DNA of 64,000 nt, taken from NCBI GenBank assembly GCA_003138515.1, contig PLGG01000033.1, positions 1 to 64,000 on the forward strand, given 5' to 3'. Positions 10,625 to 20,551 of the stretch are shown piece by piece (within the stretch, counting starts at the first letter, position 1; every line of letters begins with the position of its first letter). The notes under the pieces were generated by a model. The model did no database searches, had not been told where the DNA came from, and saw nothing but the letters and a program-made list of their open reading frames with translations. Source of the DNA: Acidobacteriaceae bacterium. GTDB taxonomy: Bacteria > Acidobacteriota > Terriglobia > Terriglobales > Acidobacteriaceae. The position numbers and the translations under genes were made by a program.

Positions 10625-11152
10625 TTACGGAATCGCCGCAAGCACATCGGAGGCCGAGGTGTTCGGATTCACCTTGAGCCAAACCTGGGCGATCTTGCCG
10701 TGCGGATCGATAAGGAAGGTGTTCCGATTGGCCATCGTGATTCCGACAAATCCGCCCAATGACCCATATGCGCTCACGACCTTGTGGTCGGGGTCGGCAA
10801 GCAAGTGGAACGTGAGACCATCCTTGGTGCAGAACTGCTTGTGGCTGTCGACCGTGTCCACGCTCACTCCCAGGATGACGGCGTTCTTGGCCTCGAATTG
10901 CGGCAGCGCGTCCTGAAACTTGTGCGCCTCGATGGTGCAGCCCGAGGTCATGTCCTTGGGGTAGAAGTAGAGCACGACCCACTTGCCGCGAAAGCTATCG
11001 AGCGAGATCTGCTCGCCGGTTTGCGAGGGCAGCGTAAAGGTGGGCGCGGGCTGGCCTACGGCGGGCATGGTAGAGTCGTCGGCGCGGACGGCGACGAACG
11101 GGAGCGCAGCGGCGATGGCCACTGCGAAAACGATAAGAAGCAGCTTTTTCAC
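10625..11152 (-). CDS. Peroxiredoxin (AhpC/TSA, Bcp-like) with signal peptide
   Basis: GKWVVLYFYPKDMTSGCTIEAHKFQD; GTG start preceded by aggaggtttctc. Confidence 0.88.
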   Translation of the reverse strand: MKKLLLIVFAVAIAAALPFVAVRADDSTMPAVGQPAPTFTLPSQTGEQISLDSFRGKWVVLYFYPKDMTSGCTIEAHKFQDALPQFEAKNAVILGVSVDTVDSHKQFCTKDGLTFHLLADPDHKVVSAYGSLGGFVGITMANRNTFLIDPHGKIAQVWLKVNPNTSASDVLAAIP

Positions 11153-11231
11153 GAGAAACCTCCTGAAAATCGGGGATCGAAGAGCGGGGAATGACGGCCG
11201 GCGGCCCAAAGCTTTCGCCGCTCCATCATTA

Positions 11232-12182
11232 TCAGCGGCGCGCCGCCACAATGGCAATTCCCGCCTCGCTGGCGCGCTTGAGCAGGGCATCGCGATCGAA
11301 GAGGAGCGTTCGGGCGGCCTCGATTGAGAGGCAACTGGCCCCGGCGCGGATCATCGTTTCGACGGTCGAAATTCCAATCACCGGCACGTCGAAGCGCATG
11401 TCCTGATTTGGCTTGGCGACTTTGACGACGGTGAGACGGCGGGCCAGGAGCGATTTCTCGGGCGGCGGCTCGGATGCGAGTTTGGCGGCGGCGAGGGGCG
11501 CTGATTCGGCGATGGGCGCTGCTTCGTCGGCGACGTCCGCTGACTCTGCGACTTCCGCTAATTCATTGAGGGAGCCCATCAGGCGGCCGGCGCGTTCGAT
11601 GGTTGCATCCGTGCCTTCCATGGCCTCGACGGCTACGCAGGCCTGCGCTGCAACGACCACGGTTTGGCCGATGTCGAAGGCAGCGAGGGCCTGCGCCACG
11701 CCCAGACCGTACTCGATGTTGAGACATTCGTCCGCGTCTGGAGCGCGGCTGGTGAGCACGCCCTCCTCGGCCAGCAGAGGCTCCAGGAAGGTGGTGGAGC
11801 TGATCAGCTCAATGCCTTCGTCGGCCAACACCTTGGCCACCGCGCCCAGCAGCGCGTCTGTCGAGCGCGTGCGCAGGTTGAGCAGCAATTTTGCGAGACG
11901 CCAGTCGGGCCGGATGCTTGAGAAGATCTGTTTGTGTTTCACCTGGCCCGCCATCACGGCCTTTGCGACTCCTTCGTTTTGAAAGGTCTCGATCAGCCGG
12001 GAAAGCTCGCCCAGTGAGAGCCAGTGCACGGTGACGCCGGAATCAGCCTCGGCGCGCCGGTTCATCTCCGGATCGGTTTCCTCTTTGATGGCGGCAACGA
12101 CGACTTCGAGGCCCCCTGCCCGCGCCGCATCGAGGAGCAGAAAGGGAAAGCGGCCATTGCCGGCAATGAGGCCGAGCTTCAT
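11232..12182 (-). CDS. lpxI: UDP-2,3-diacylglucosamine diphosphatase LpxI-like
   Basis: MKLGLIAGNGRFPFLLLDAARAGG, 'AVMAGQVKHKQIFSSIRPDWRLAKLLLNLRTRSTDALL', 'FDVPVIGISTVETMIRAGASCLSIEAARTLLFDRDALLKRA'; located after lpxA. Confidence 0.88.
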   Translation of the reverse strand: MKLGLIAGNGRFPFLLLDAARAGGLEVVVAAIKEETDPEMNRRAEADSGVTVHWLSLGELSRLIETFQNEGVAKAVMAGQVKHKQIFSSIRPDWRLAKLLLNLRTRSTDALLGAVAKVLADEGIELISSTTFLEPLLAEEGVLTSRAPDADECLNIEYGLGVAQALAAFDIGQTVVVAAQACVAVEAMEGTDATIERAGRLMGSLNELAEVAESADVADEAAPIAESAPLAAAKLASEPPPEKSLLARRLTVVKVAKPNQDMRFDVPVIGISTVETMIRAGASCLSIEAARTLLFDRDALLKRASEAGIAIVAARR

Positions 12183-12184
12183 CG

Positions 12185-12970
12185 TTATTTGATCACCCCG
12201 CGCTTGCTGCGCTCGATGAAGTTGACCAGCAGGGCTACGTCGTCGCCGGCAGCATCCTCGCCGATCAGCGCGCGCATTTTTTCGACAGCCTGCGTGGTGT
12301 TGAGCTTGGCCGCGAGCAGCAGCCGGTAGGCCTTCTGGAGTTTCTGGAGACGTTCCGGCGTGAAGCCGCGTCGCTCCAGGCCGATTTTGTTGATGCCGAA
12401 GGCGCGATTCTCGCGCTTCGACGCGGTGAGCGAGAACGGCAGCACGTCCTGGGTGACGATGGTGCCGCCGCCGATGAACGAATACACGCCCAGAGTGCAG
12501 TGCTGGTGTACGGGACAAAATGCGCCCAGCGTTACGTGGTCCTCAATAGTAACGTGGCCGGCGAGCGTGGCGTTGTTGGCGAGGATGCAGTTGCTGCCCA
12601 CGTGGCTGTCGTGGCCGATGTGCACATAGGCCATGAGAAGATTGCCCGAGCCGAGGCGCGTAATGCCTCCGCCGCCGTTAGTGCCGCGGCTGATGGTTAC
12701 GCATTCGCGAATCGTATTGCCGTCGCCGATCTCGGTTTCGGTGGGCTCGCCGGTGTACTTCAGGTCCTGCGGCGCGAGGCCGATGGAGCCGAAGGGATAG
12801 AAGATGTTGCGCGCGCCGATGCGGGTTCGCCCGTCGATCACTACATGCGAAATGAGCGTGCACTCTTCGCCGAGCTCGACCTCCGCCCCGATGGTGCAAT
12901 AGGGCCCGATGGTGCACGACTTGGGAATGCGCGCACCTTCGGCGATGACCGCGCTGGAATGGATGCTCAC
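12185..12970 (-). CDS. lpxA: Acyl-ACP--UDP-N-acetylglucosamine O-acyltransferase
   Basis: Hexapeptide-repeat protein with LpxA signatures ([16 protein letters not shown]-like, [12 protein letters not shown]). Confidence 0.95.
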   Translation of the reverse strand: MSIHSSAVIAEGARIPKSCTIGPYCTIGAEVELGEECTLISHVVIDGRTRIGARNIFYPFGSIGLAPQDLKYTGEPTETEIGDGNTIRECVTISRGTNGGGGITRLGSGNLLMAYVHIGHDSHVGSNCILANNATLAGHVTIEDHVTLGAFCPVHQHCTLGVYSFIGGGTIVTQDVLPFSLTASKRENRAFGINKIGLERRGFTPERLQKLQKAYRLLLAAKLNTTQAVEKMRALIGEDAAGDDVALLVNFIERSKRGVIK

Positions 12971-13506
12971 GCAGGCTCCGCTGAGGGCGCTGCAGCACTT
13001 TCGGCAGTGGGCGCGGCAACATTCTCAGTTTCAGGCGTGGCCGGAGCGTCGCCGTGCGCGCGCTGCTCGCGCTCTTTCGTCACCACCGCGCAGGTCAGGG
13101 TTGCCTCACATGCGAGCTTCCCTTCGACCGTGGCCCTGCCCTGGATGCGCCCTACGCGGGAACGGAATGCCAACACGTCGACTTCGATGCGGACCTGGTC
13201 GCCGGGCGTGATGGGCCGGCGGAATTTGGCCTTCTCAATGCCGGTGAAGACGGCAAGCTTGGTGTTGCGGTCGGCGATTTCCGACAGCATGATGAGCGCT
13301 CCGGCCTGGGCCATCGCCTCCACGATGAGGACGCCGGGCATGATGGGGTAGCCGGGGAAGTGGCCCTGGAAGAACGGCTCGTTCATGGTCACGTTCTTGA
13401 TGGCGACGATGCGCTTTTGCGGCTCGAACTCGAGCACGCGGTCGATCAGGAGAAAAGGGTAACGGTGGGGCAGGAAATCCATGATTTCCTGGATGGTGAA
13501 GGTCAT
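12967..13506 (-). CDS. fabZ: 3-hydroxyacyl-ACP dehydratase FabZ
   Basis: [43 protein letters not shown]; 4-bp overlap with lpxA; Ala/Pro/Glu-rich C-terminal extension. Confidence 0.95.
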   Translation of the reverse strand: MTFTIQEIMDFLPHRYPFLLIDRVLEFEPQKRIVAIKNVTMNEPFFQGHFPGYPIMPGVLIVEAMAQAGALIMLSEIADRNTKLAVFTGIEKAKFRRPITPGDQVRIEVDVLAFRSRVGRIQGRATVEGKLACEATLTCAVVTKEREQRAHGDAPATPETENVAAPTAESAAAPSAEPA

Positions 13507-13614
13507 TCTGCGGCTCCTCGGAGCGCTGGGGTTGAGTGATGAACGCTCGTTCGGATTATAAATATCCATCCAGCCTGCGAATGAATCGTTTATGGGCAAC
13601 CGCTCGCGCCGCAG

Positions 13615-14406
13615 CTACTTCTTGATCTTGCGGGCGACGGCGTCCGGATCCCAGAAATCGGCTTGCAGGTTCTGGTTGAAGCTGACGCGGTCAACGAAAT
13701 ACTGGCGAACAGGATCGCCGTTCTTGAGGCGTGTGATGGTGAAGGGAGTGGGGAAGCCGTCGATGGTGTGATAGTCGTCGTATTCTTCGGTGTCGGTGTT
13801 CTTGTCGTGGTATTCGGGGTCGCGCCACTGGAAGCTGCGCTGCAGCGGCAGATGTGTTTGCACGTCCATGAGGATGGTGATGGACTCGTTCTGGGGCGAG
13901 ATGAGCGTGACCTGCTCGCCCAGGTGCCGCTCGGACATGTGCTGGCCTTCGTAAAGCAGGATCGTGTTCGGATCCTTCATCCAGACCTTCACAGCCGTCT
14001 CAATCGAGTGGTCGCGGCGGCGCAGGTAGTCGTCCGCGATGTCCTTGTCCAACGGCTTTTTGCCGCGGTAGGTTACCTCCCAGCCCTGCCGGGCGACGTA
14101 GAACTGCACGACGTCGCGGTGCTTGGTGTATTCGATGCGGTCATGGTCGGGCCATTGGTGAAACTCGAAATACTCCGTAGTGCCGGGGTCGGGATTGCCT
14201 TGATAAAAGGCGGCGATGTGGCCATGCCGTTCCATATTGTTGATGTTGAGCCACAGCTGGCCGCCGAGCGCTTGTACCATGGCGTCGAGCGCGGCGCGCG
14301 CCTGGGCGGCATTTTTGGCGGCCTCGGGATCGGCCGATTGCGCCCGCATCGCCAGCGGCGCCAACAGCAAGAACATGGCCAAGGCAACCGGCAAGAACTT
14401 CCGCAT
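13615..14406 (-). CDS. Secreted protein, outer-membrane lipoprotein-sorting-like
   Basis: Signal peptide MRKFLPVALAMFLLLAPLAMRAQ and repeated beta-strand segments; family assignment tentative. Confidence 0.6.
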   Translation of the reverse strand: MRKFLPVALAMFLLLAPLAMRAQSADPEAAKNAAQARAALDAMVQALGGQLWLNINNMERHGHIAAFYQGNPDPGTTEYFEFHQWPDHDRIEYTKHRDVVQFYVARQGWEVTYRGKKPLDKDIADDYLRRRDHSIETAVKVWMKDPNTILLYEGQHMSERHLGEQVTLISPQNESITILMDVQTHLPLQRSFQWRDPEYHDKNTDTEEYDDYHTIDGFPTPFTITRLKNGDPVRQYFVDRVSFNQNLQADFWDPDAVARKIKK

Positions 14407-14537
14407 GAATCCTCCGAACGAGAGTGTCTGCATAGAATGACGCAGATGAGGCGCTGTCGGCGCTGGAAGGCCAAGAAAAAAGGCGTTGAACCCAAGCTAA
14501 TGCATGGCGGAAGGGGATGTCGAGGTGAGCCACCGCC

Positions 14538-14729
14538 TCAGACAGCGCGGAGGACCCGCGCGGGCAGGAAGATGATGGCGCTTACGAGGTCAAGCACTCC
14601 GCCAACGGCGATGCCTGCCAGGCGAAATGGCAGCAAGAGCAACCAGACGATGGGATAAAGCACCAGAGCGGCCAGCGCCAGGGGCCAGCACAGCACCAGA
14701 AGGATGCACCAAAGAAGAAACTTGACCAT
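14538..14729 (-). CDS. Small hydrophobic membrane protein
   Basis: MVKFLLWCILLVLCWPLALAALVLYPIVWLLLLPFRLAGIAVGG; two predicted TM stretches. Confidence 0.5.
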   Translation of the reverse strand: MVKFLLWCILLVLCWPLALAALVLYPIVWLLLLPFRLAGIAVGGVLDLVSAIIFLPARVLRAV

Positions 14730-14821
14730 AGAGCTAAGCGCCTCGTTCGCGCGTGAAACCTTCAACTATTGTTACGCAACTGGCGCGGCATGGGTTCCAG
14801 TGGCGTGGGTTTGAGTTTGGA

Positions 14822-15319
14822 TCAGCGCGGTTTCGTGTTATGTTTTCGGGCGTGGCGCGAGGCAGCCGGTGCTTTCGGAGGCTTGGATGGGGCCTTCGCC
14901 ATGGCAGCAAGAGCCTTCTTCCGCTCGCGGATCACCTTCGCGCGCTCTTTTTCGGGCAGAGCGAGGATAGATTTGGTCTTCGGCGGGAGTTTTTCGGAGA
15001 TCAGCGCATGTGCTCGTTTCAGCTCGTCTTCAATTTCCCGCGGGCGGAGAGTATCCCAGCGCTCGACGGCGACCCAGTGCGCCCGCGCCAGATGCGGCGC
15101 CGGAATGATCCCCTCACGCTCCAGCAGCTCATGAAAGCGCTCGGCCCCGGAGTGGAACCAAAGAACGCCGAACCCGGCGCCATCGAGATCTGTCATGGCG
15201 AACATTTTTCCGCCGATGTCGCGGTCGCCGGCCCAGTAGACAAGATGATGGCCCCAGTTCACTGTTTCCGTGACATGGGGCAGCGCAAGGCAGATTTCAC
15301 GAACGCGTTCGTTGTCCAT
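14822..15319 (-). CDS. MmcQ/YjbR-family protein
   Basis: MDNERVREICLALPHVTETVNWGHHLVYWAGDRDIGGKMFAM and C-terminal LIRERK segment. Confidence 0.8.
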   Translation of the reverse strand: MDNERVREICLALPHVTETVNWGHHLVYWAGDRDIGGKMFAMTDLDGAGFGVLWFHSGAERFHELLEREGIIPAPHLARAHWVAVERWDTLRPREIEDELKRAHALISEKLPPKTKSILALPEKERAKVIRERKKALAAMAKAPSKPPKAPAASRHARKHNTKPR

Positions 15320-15374
15320 GGCCTTAGTGTAGGGGCAATAGTGTAGGACGCCGCGGCGAGCTCGGCGCCGACGC

Positions 15375-17027
15375 TCAGTGCGTGTGCAACAGGCGGTCGA
15401 AGGCCGGTCCCTGGAATTTGGCTTCGAATTCCCTGAATCGACGCTCAAGCTCCCACTGCGCGGAAGCCTTCTGGCTGCCGTGCATGAAATCCTTGCAGTT
15501 GGCCGATGGACTGTCGCCGCCCGGGGTTTCTCCTTTGCACGCACCGACTGTCGCGCTAAAGTCATCCGGCTTGGCCCACAGGCTCGCTCCGGGGAGGAAA
15601 TCGTGCTCCATTCCTGTGCGGACCAGTTGCTTCAGGTCGCGATAGGTAAGCCCGTAATCGATGGCTGCCCGCACATACTCATGGGTCAGGTCGATCCGGC
15701 TCACGCCTTCGTCGTCAGTGGACAGCGCGACCGGCACATGCACCGCGCGATAGACCGGAAACGGATGCGCATCTCCATCGACGCCAAGGATTCCTTCGTT
15801 CGAGCTCAGATTAATCTCGACCATGATGTGGCGCGAGGCGAGCTCCGTGAGCAGATCGCGCGGGCGATCCTCATTCATGACGTCGACGCCGTGGCCGATG
15901 CGCTCAGCGTCGCCGAGCTCGATCGCCTGGCGGATGTGGAAGCGCAGGCCCTCCGGCGGCACGAGACCCGGCGCGAGCTCGCCCGCGTGCAGCGAGATAT
16001 GCACGCCGGGATAGACGGAGTGCAGGTAGCCGACCATTTTCATGTGCAGCGTGTAATCGCGCATGGAGACGAAATCATCTTCGGGCCGCACCAGGTTGAT
16101 GCCCACCCAGGTGTCGTCCTTCGCGTTCATGCTCGCCTGCACCGTCTCGAACGCGAGCAGCGTTTGCGCAAACACTTGCTCAGGGGTAAAGTCCCGCAAA
16201 ACCGTCCAGAGATACCGGATCTCGACCTGGCACGCGGGAGTGGCCTGTGCGGTTCCGCAATGTTCCAGTTGCCTGCGTCCGGTTTCGGCCTGGAGCGCCG
16301 CATTTCGGCCGGCAGCCACCTCGTCGCGCAGCCCGTTGTCCAGGAGCTGCTGACGGAATTGCACGAAGGCCTGCGGGTCAGCCTGCGCCAGCTTGGCATT
16401 CCAGCCGATCTGGTGCGCGATTTCGAGCGCGTGGCTGAAGGGCGGCGTCTGCATCAGTTCCAAATACTGGTTGTTCTCAGCAGTGGCCCGGCTGGCCACT
16501 TCGTCCACCCACTCGGCGGCGTGATTCCCGAGCCCACTCATGCGGTCAAAAACGGCAAAGAACTGGTCGTGCTCGCTCCAGCCTGCTGTGGGCACAAAAC
16601 TGCGCACAGATAACGAATCGATCAGCTTGTCGTAAAGCAGTTGGTGCTGCCGGTCGATGTTGCCGGATAGCTCGGTGGCCGGGATCAGGTTTCCGCGGCA
16701 GGGCGGCTTGGCAAAGGTCAGCGTGGTTTTGTCGACGCACAAGCCGTCCTCGCCGGCGTCGCGGATCAGCGTTTCGGCATAGACCGCGCCCGAGAGATGA
16801 ACGTGCAGGTCGGCGCCTTTGGGGAAATCGCTGAGAAACGCGCGCAGCGGTTCCGGGCCCTGATGCAGATTGGCTTCGTAGATGAGAGCGGTGCGCGCCT
16901 CGGCGCGCGTGGGAATGCCCTGGGGGATGGGGCGCGATCCGCCGGGCATGGGGCCACAGCCCGACAGAGCTGCGAGCGCTACGCTGACAGCGAGCTGGAC
17001 GAAACGAACAGATAGGCGGCTGCGCAT
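15375..17027 (-). CDS. Adenosine deaminase-family lipoprotein
   Basis: Lipobox LAALSGC; PKGADLHVHLSGAVYAE; ISLHAGE; RIGHGVD; STDDEGVSR. Confidence 0.88.
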   Translation of the reverse strand: MRSRLSVRFVQLAVSVALAALSGCGPMPGGSRPIPQGIPTRAEARTALIYEANLHQGPEPLRAFLSDFPKGADLHVHLSGAVYAETLIRDAGEDGLCVDKTTLTFAKPPCRGNLIPATELSGNIDRQHQLLYDKLIDSLSVRSFVPTAGWSEHDQFFAVFDRMSGLGNHAAEWVDEVASRATAENNQYLELMQTPPFSHALEIAHQIGWNAKLAQADPQAFVQFRQQLLDNGLRDEVAAGRNAALQAETGRRQLEHCGTAQATPACQVEIRYLWTVLRDFTPEQVFAQTLLAFETVQASMNAKDDTWVGINLVRPEDDFVSMRDYTLHMKMVGYLHSVYPGVHISLHAGELAPGLVPPEGLRFHIRQAIELGDAERIGHGVDVMNEDRPRDLLTELASRHIMVEINLSSNEGILGVDGDAHPFPVYRAVHVPVALSTDDEGVSRIDLTHEYVRAAIDYGLTYRDLKQLVRTGMEHDFLPGASLWAKPDDFSATVGACKGETPGGDSPSANCKDFMHGSQKASAQWELERRFREFEAKFQGPAFDRLLHTH

Positions 17028-17184
17028 GATTGCACTCCAGTTTAGTCCAGCTTCGCGGCTTGGCCCTGCACTCGCGCCTTGGTATACTGATGAGGTTGTT
17101 TTGAGCGCACGGCACGTGGATTTACCCACCTCGACCGGCATCGCCGGAACCCGCGCAGATTCATTCAACTCTTGTCTAAACTGA

Positions 17185-17259
17185 GGCCAGGTAGCTCAGT
17201 GGTAGAGCGCGGCCCTGAAAAGGCCGGCGTCGGCGGTTCAATCCCGTCCCTGGCCACCA
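17185..17259 (+). tRNA. tRNA-Phe (GAA), CCA encoded
   Basis: Acceptor GGCCAGG/CCTGGCC, D-arm GCTCAGTGGTAGAGC, anticodon stem CGGCC-CTGAAAA-GGCCG with GAA at 34-36, T-arm GGCGG-TTCAATC-CCGTC, terminal ACCA. Confidence 0.96.
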
Positions 17260-17310
17260 TTCCAATCTTCAACTGTTCAGCTTGCTGACTGGGCCGCGCT
17301 CGTGCCGTTG

Positions 17311-17396
17311 AGCGCAGCGAAGTGGTATCGCCCGCGGCCCTCCGAAAGGCCGGCGTCGGCGGGGCAATTCCGTGAGGGGCCCGTCCCTGGCCACCA
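17311..17396 (+). pseudogene. Degenerate tRNA-Phe duplicate
   Basis: Shares gcggccct..gaaaggccggcgtcggcgg...cccgtccctggccacca with the tRNA but has insertions in the anticodon and T arms; the flank tccaat.tt...cttg.tgac is also duplicated. Confidence 0.75.
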
Positions 17397-17429
17397 CTCC
17401 AATTTTGATCTGATCGACTTGTTGACGGA

Positions 17430-18293
17430 CTATTTAGTTGCGATCTCGACCAGCTCGACGCGTCGGTTTTTGGCTCTGCCGTCTTCGGTCTTATTCGACG
17501 CGACAGGAGCGTAAGGGCCATTGCCGAAGGCGAGCAGGCGGGCGGCGGCAATGCCATGCTTGGAGACCAGAGCTGCGATGACCGATTGCGCGCGAGCCTG
17601 CGAGAGCCTCACGTTGCTGGCCGCGTCTCCCACCATGTCTGTGTGGCCGACGATATAAACCTTCAGCGTGGGATTGCCGGTCAGCAGCTTGGCGATCTCG
17701 TCAATGGCCGGCTCGGATTCCGGCTTGATGACAGAACTGGCGGTGTCGAAGTTGATGCCGTAGATGGCCACACTGCCGGAGTCTGCGATGCTCGAGGCCA
17801 TGGCCGCTGCATCTACGGTCACCTCTTGCGCCATCACCTGCTCTACAACGATATTCAGCTCGTACTGATTTGTGTAGGCATTGATATAGACCCATATCTC
17901 GGACGAGCCTTTGTGCAGCCTAAATGTAGCTTCGCCCCCGTTCGTGCCGTTCATGAGGTCCCATACCACCTGGCCGCCTGCCGCTTTCGCGGCATTTTCG
18001 TAGTTGCGAACCTCCTGCAGAGGGCTTGTGGTTGCACCACCTTCCTTGACTTTGTAACGGATGAAGTATCTCTCGCCTTCCACGGACTGATACTGATACT
18101 GGTTGTGAACCGTCGCGATGGGGAACTTGAAGGCATCGTACTGCAGGTGGTTGTATGTCTGGAGAAAGGTGTTCGGCATGCGGCTGATTCCGGGATAGTC
18201 CTTCGATCCCTCGGCATCCGCTTGGCAGAAGGCGGTTGAAGCGACAGTGAGCGCGATAAGCGCCACGAGAAGAGCGCGGAAAATGAATTTCAT
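17430..18293 (-). CDS. OmpA-family C-terminal domain protein
   Basis: IYGINFDTASSVIKPESEPAIDEIAKLL...VYIVGHTDMVGDAASNVRLSQARAQSV...KNRRVELVEI. Confidence 0.9.
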   Translation of the reverse strand: MKFIFRALLVALIALTVASTAFCQADAEGSKDYPGISRMPNTFLQTYNHLQYDAFKFPIATVHNQYQYQSVEGERYFIRYKVKEGGATTSPLQEVRNYENAAKAAGGQVVWDLMNGTNGGEATFRLHKGSSEIWVYINAYTNQYELNIVVEQVMAQEVTVDAAAMASSIADSGSVAIYGINFDTASSVIKPESEPAIDEIAKLLTGNPTLKVYIVGHTDMVGDAASNVRLSQARAQSVIAALVSKHGIAAARLLAFGNGPYAPVASNKTEDGRAKNRRVELVEIATK

Positions 18294-18768
18294 GATAGCT
18301 CCTTGGTAAAACGTGGCTTGTCGATGGAAGACAGAAAGGAACGGGCAGAATCCAAGCTGCCTGAACTCATGCGCGAAAAATCAGTGCATCTACCTACTCG
18401 ATTTCAAGATGGCGTCGCCAGTGGTCATGCCGGTTTTCAGGTCCGCGAGGACGGAGCCTTCCGCCTCAATGGTTGTCTCGCTTTGGGCGCACTCTGCATG
18501 TGCGCTGCAAAAATCGGGCCGTCGGCGTCGAGAAGACAACGATGGTCGGGTAACTGCCGCATGTCCCTCCCGATTGCATCAGGACGCCTCCGCATGCTAA
18601 CGCATCATTCATCGGTGGCCCGCACGCGGTAAGTGACTGGCATCACGATCCTTGTGCCTGACAGCGGAGGCCAGTGAACGCCCATCCTCGACGCGCCGAG
18701 CGATCTACCATTGGAGCTTTTCAGGCTCGCGTACAATAAGGCAATCCAGCCCGGGAGGCTGAAGCCCT

Positions 18769-20448
18769 GTGGCCGCGATTCTAACCCCTTTGCTTGCTTT
18801 CATCAGCCTGACTGGGGGGATGCTGCGTTCGGCCGGGGCTTATCTTGCTTTTGCTCCGGAAAGCGCCTTTCACCACTACCTGAGAATGCAGTACGCCGAC
18901 CAGACATTCAAAGGGCTTTACCACTGGAATCTCTTTGACGCGGCGGTGCTTTTGCCGTACTTCGCGGTGATGATAGTTCTTTCGATCTATGGCCTTCACC
19001 GCTACGCGATGGCGTACCACTACTTCAAGTTCCGCAAGAATTACAATCCAGATCCTCCGCGACACTTCGACGAGCTGCCGCTGGTCACGGTCCAACTGCC
19101 GATCTTCAACGAGCAGTTCGTCATTGACCGCCTGATCGAGGCCATCTGCGCCATGGAGTATCCGCGCGAGAAGCTCGAAATCCAGGTTCTTGACGACTCG
19201 ACCGACGAAACCTGCGAGGTGGCCTCAGCCATTGTGGAGCGTTATGCCGCGCTGGGCCACAATATCGTCTACATCCATCGCACCAACCGGCACGGATTCA
19301 AGGCCGGAGCTCTCGGCGCCGGACTCAAAGTGGGGAAGGGCGAGTTCATCGCCATCTTCGACGCCGACTTCGTGCCACCGCCCGACTGGCTGATGAAGGT
19401 GATCCACCACTTTGCCGAACCGGAGATCGGAATGGTGCAGACACGCTGGACGCACCTGAACCGCGACTACAGCATCCTGACGCAGATCGAGGCGATTCTG
19501 CTGGACGGCCACTTCGTTCTCGAACACGGCGCCCGCGCCCGCGCCGGAGAGTTCTTCAACTTCAACGGCACGGCAGGCATGTGGCGGCGGCAGGCTATCT
19601 TCGATGGCGGCGGCTGGCAGCACGACACGCTGACCGAGGACACCGACCTGAGCTACCGGTCGCAGATGGCCGGCTGGAAGTTCAAATATTTGCCCGATGT
19701 GGAGTGTCCCTCGGAGCTGCCCATTGAAATGACGGCCTTCAAGACCCAGCAGGCGCGCTGGGCGAAGGGGCTCATCCAGACAAGCATCAAGATTCTGCCC
19801 CAGGTCTTCCGCTCCAACGCGCCGATGCGCAATAAAATCGAGGCCGTTTACCACCTGACAGCGAACCTGAGCTACCCACTGATGGTGATCATGTCGGCGC
19901 TGCTCATCCCCGCCATGATCTGCCGTTTCTACCAGGGCTGGTTTCAGATGCTGATCATCGACGTGCCGCTGTTCTGCGCGTCGAGCTTTTCCATCGCTGT
20001 GTTCTATGTGATGAGCGAGCGCGAGATCTACCCGAAGTCGTGGAAGAAGACGATTTACTATCTTCCATTCTTGATGGCGCTGGGCATCGGGCTGACGGTG
20101 ACCAACACCAAGGCCGTGTTAGAGGCGCTGCTGGGAATCAAGAGCGCGTTCGTGCGCACGCCGAAGTATCGCGTGGCGCAGAAGGGCGAAAAGTCTCAGG
20201 CGGCCAAGTATCGCAAGCGCCTGAAGCTGACGCCATGGATCGAGCTGCTGCTGGGCTGCTACTTCGCCGCGGCCATCTACTACACCTTTACCAACGACAA
20301 CTTCTTTACTGCGCCGTTCTTGATCCTCTTTGTCGTCGGCTACTGGTACACCGGCCTGATGAGCCTGCTGCAGGGCCGGTTCGAGCGCTGGCGTACGGGC
20401 GTCAATACAGACGAATCCAGCCCCAAGCCGTTTCCGGTGGGAGTGTGA
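18769..20448 (+). CDS. Membrane GT2 glycosyltransferase (cellulose-synthase-like)
   Basis: PLVTVQLPIFNEQFVIDRLIEAIC, LDDSTDET, FDADFVPPPDWL, EDTDLSYR, QQARWAKG; multiple TMs. Confidence 0.9.
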   Translation: MAAILTPLLAFISLTGGMLRSAGAYLAFAPESAFHHYLRMQYADQTFKGLYHWNLFDAAVLLPYFAVMIVLSIYGLHRYAMAYHYFKFRKNYNPDPPRHFDELPLVTVQLPIFNEQFVIDRLIEAICAMEYPREKLEIQVLDDSTDETCEVASAIVERYAALGHNIVYIHRTNRHGFKAGALGAGLKVGKGEFIAIFDADFVPPPDWLMKVIHHFAEPEIGMVQTRWTHLNRDYSILTQIEAILLDGHFVLEHGARARAGEFFNFNGTAGMWRRQAIFDGGGWQHDTLTEDTDLSYRSQMAGWKFKYLPDVECPSELPIEMTAFKTQQARWAKGLIQTSIKILPQVFRSNAPMRNKIEAVYHLTANLSYPLMVIMSALLIPAMICRFYQGWFQMLIIDVPLFCASSFSIAVFYVMSEREIYPKSWKKTIYYLPFLMALGIGLTVTNTKAVLEALLGIKSAFVRTPKYRVAQKGEKSQAAKYRKRLKLTPWIELLLGCYFAAAIYYTFTNDNFFTAPFLILFVVGYWYTGLMSLLQGRFERWRTGVNTDESSPKPFPVGV

Positions 20449-20551
20449 TGTTCCCTTCACACGGGCGCAAGCAGTATGGACCGTTCGAGATAAGGTTACC
20501 TGCGTGTGGAGCGCCGACACGGCGGCATAAGCCCTGTGCTACATTTGCGCC

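Noticed and set aside
13663-14658. 331-aa plus-strand ORF
   Set aside because: Antisense to a signal-peptide protein on the minus strand, compositionally a GC-bias shadow ORF.
15378-16613. 411-aa plus-strand ORF
   Set aside because: Shadow of the adenosine deaminase-like gene.
17185-17396. tRNA-flanked genomic island
   Set aside because: Only about 50 bp separate the tRNA and its degenerate copy; no integrase or cargo between them.
18690-18735. Possible tRNA fragment on the minus strand (agctccaatggtagatcgctc)
   Set aside because: The D-arm-like text does not pair (GCTC vs TCGC) and there is no acceptor, anticodon or T arm.
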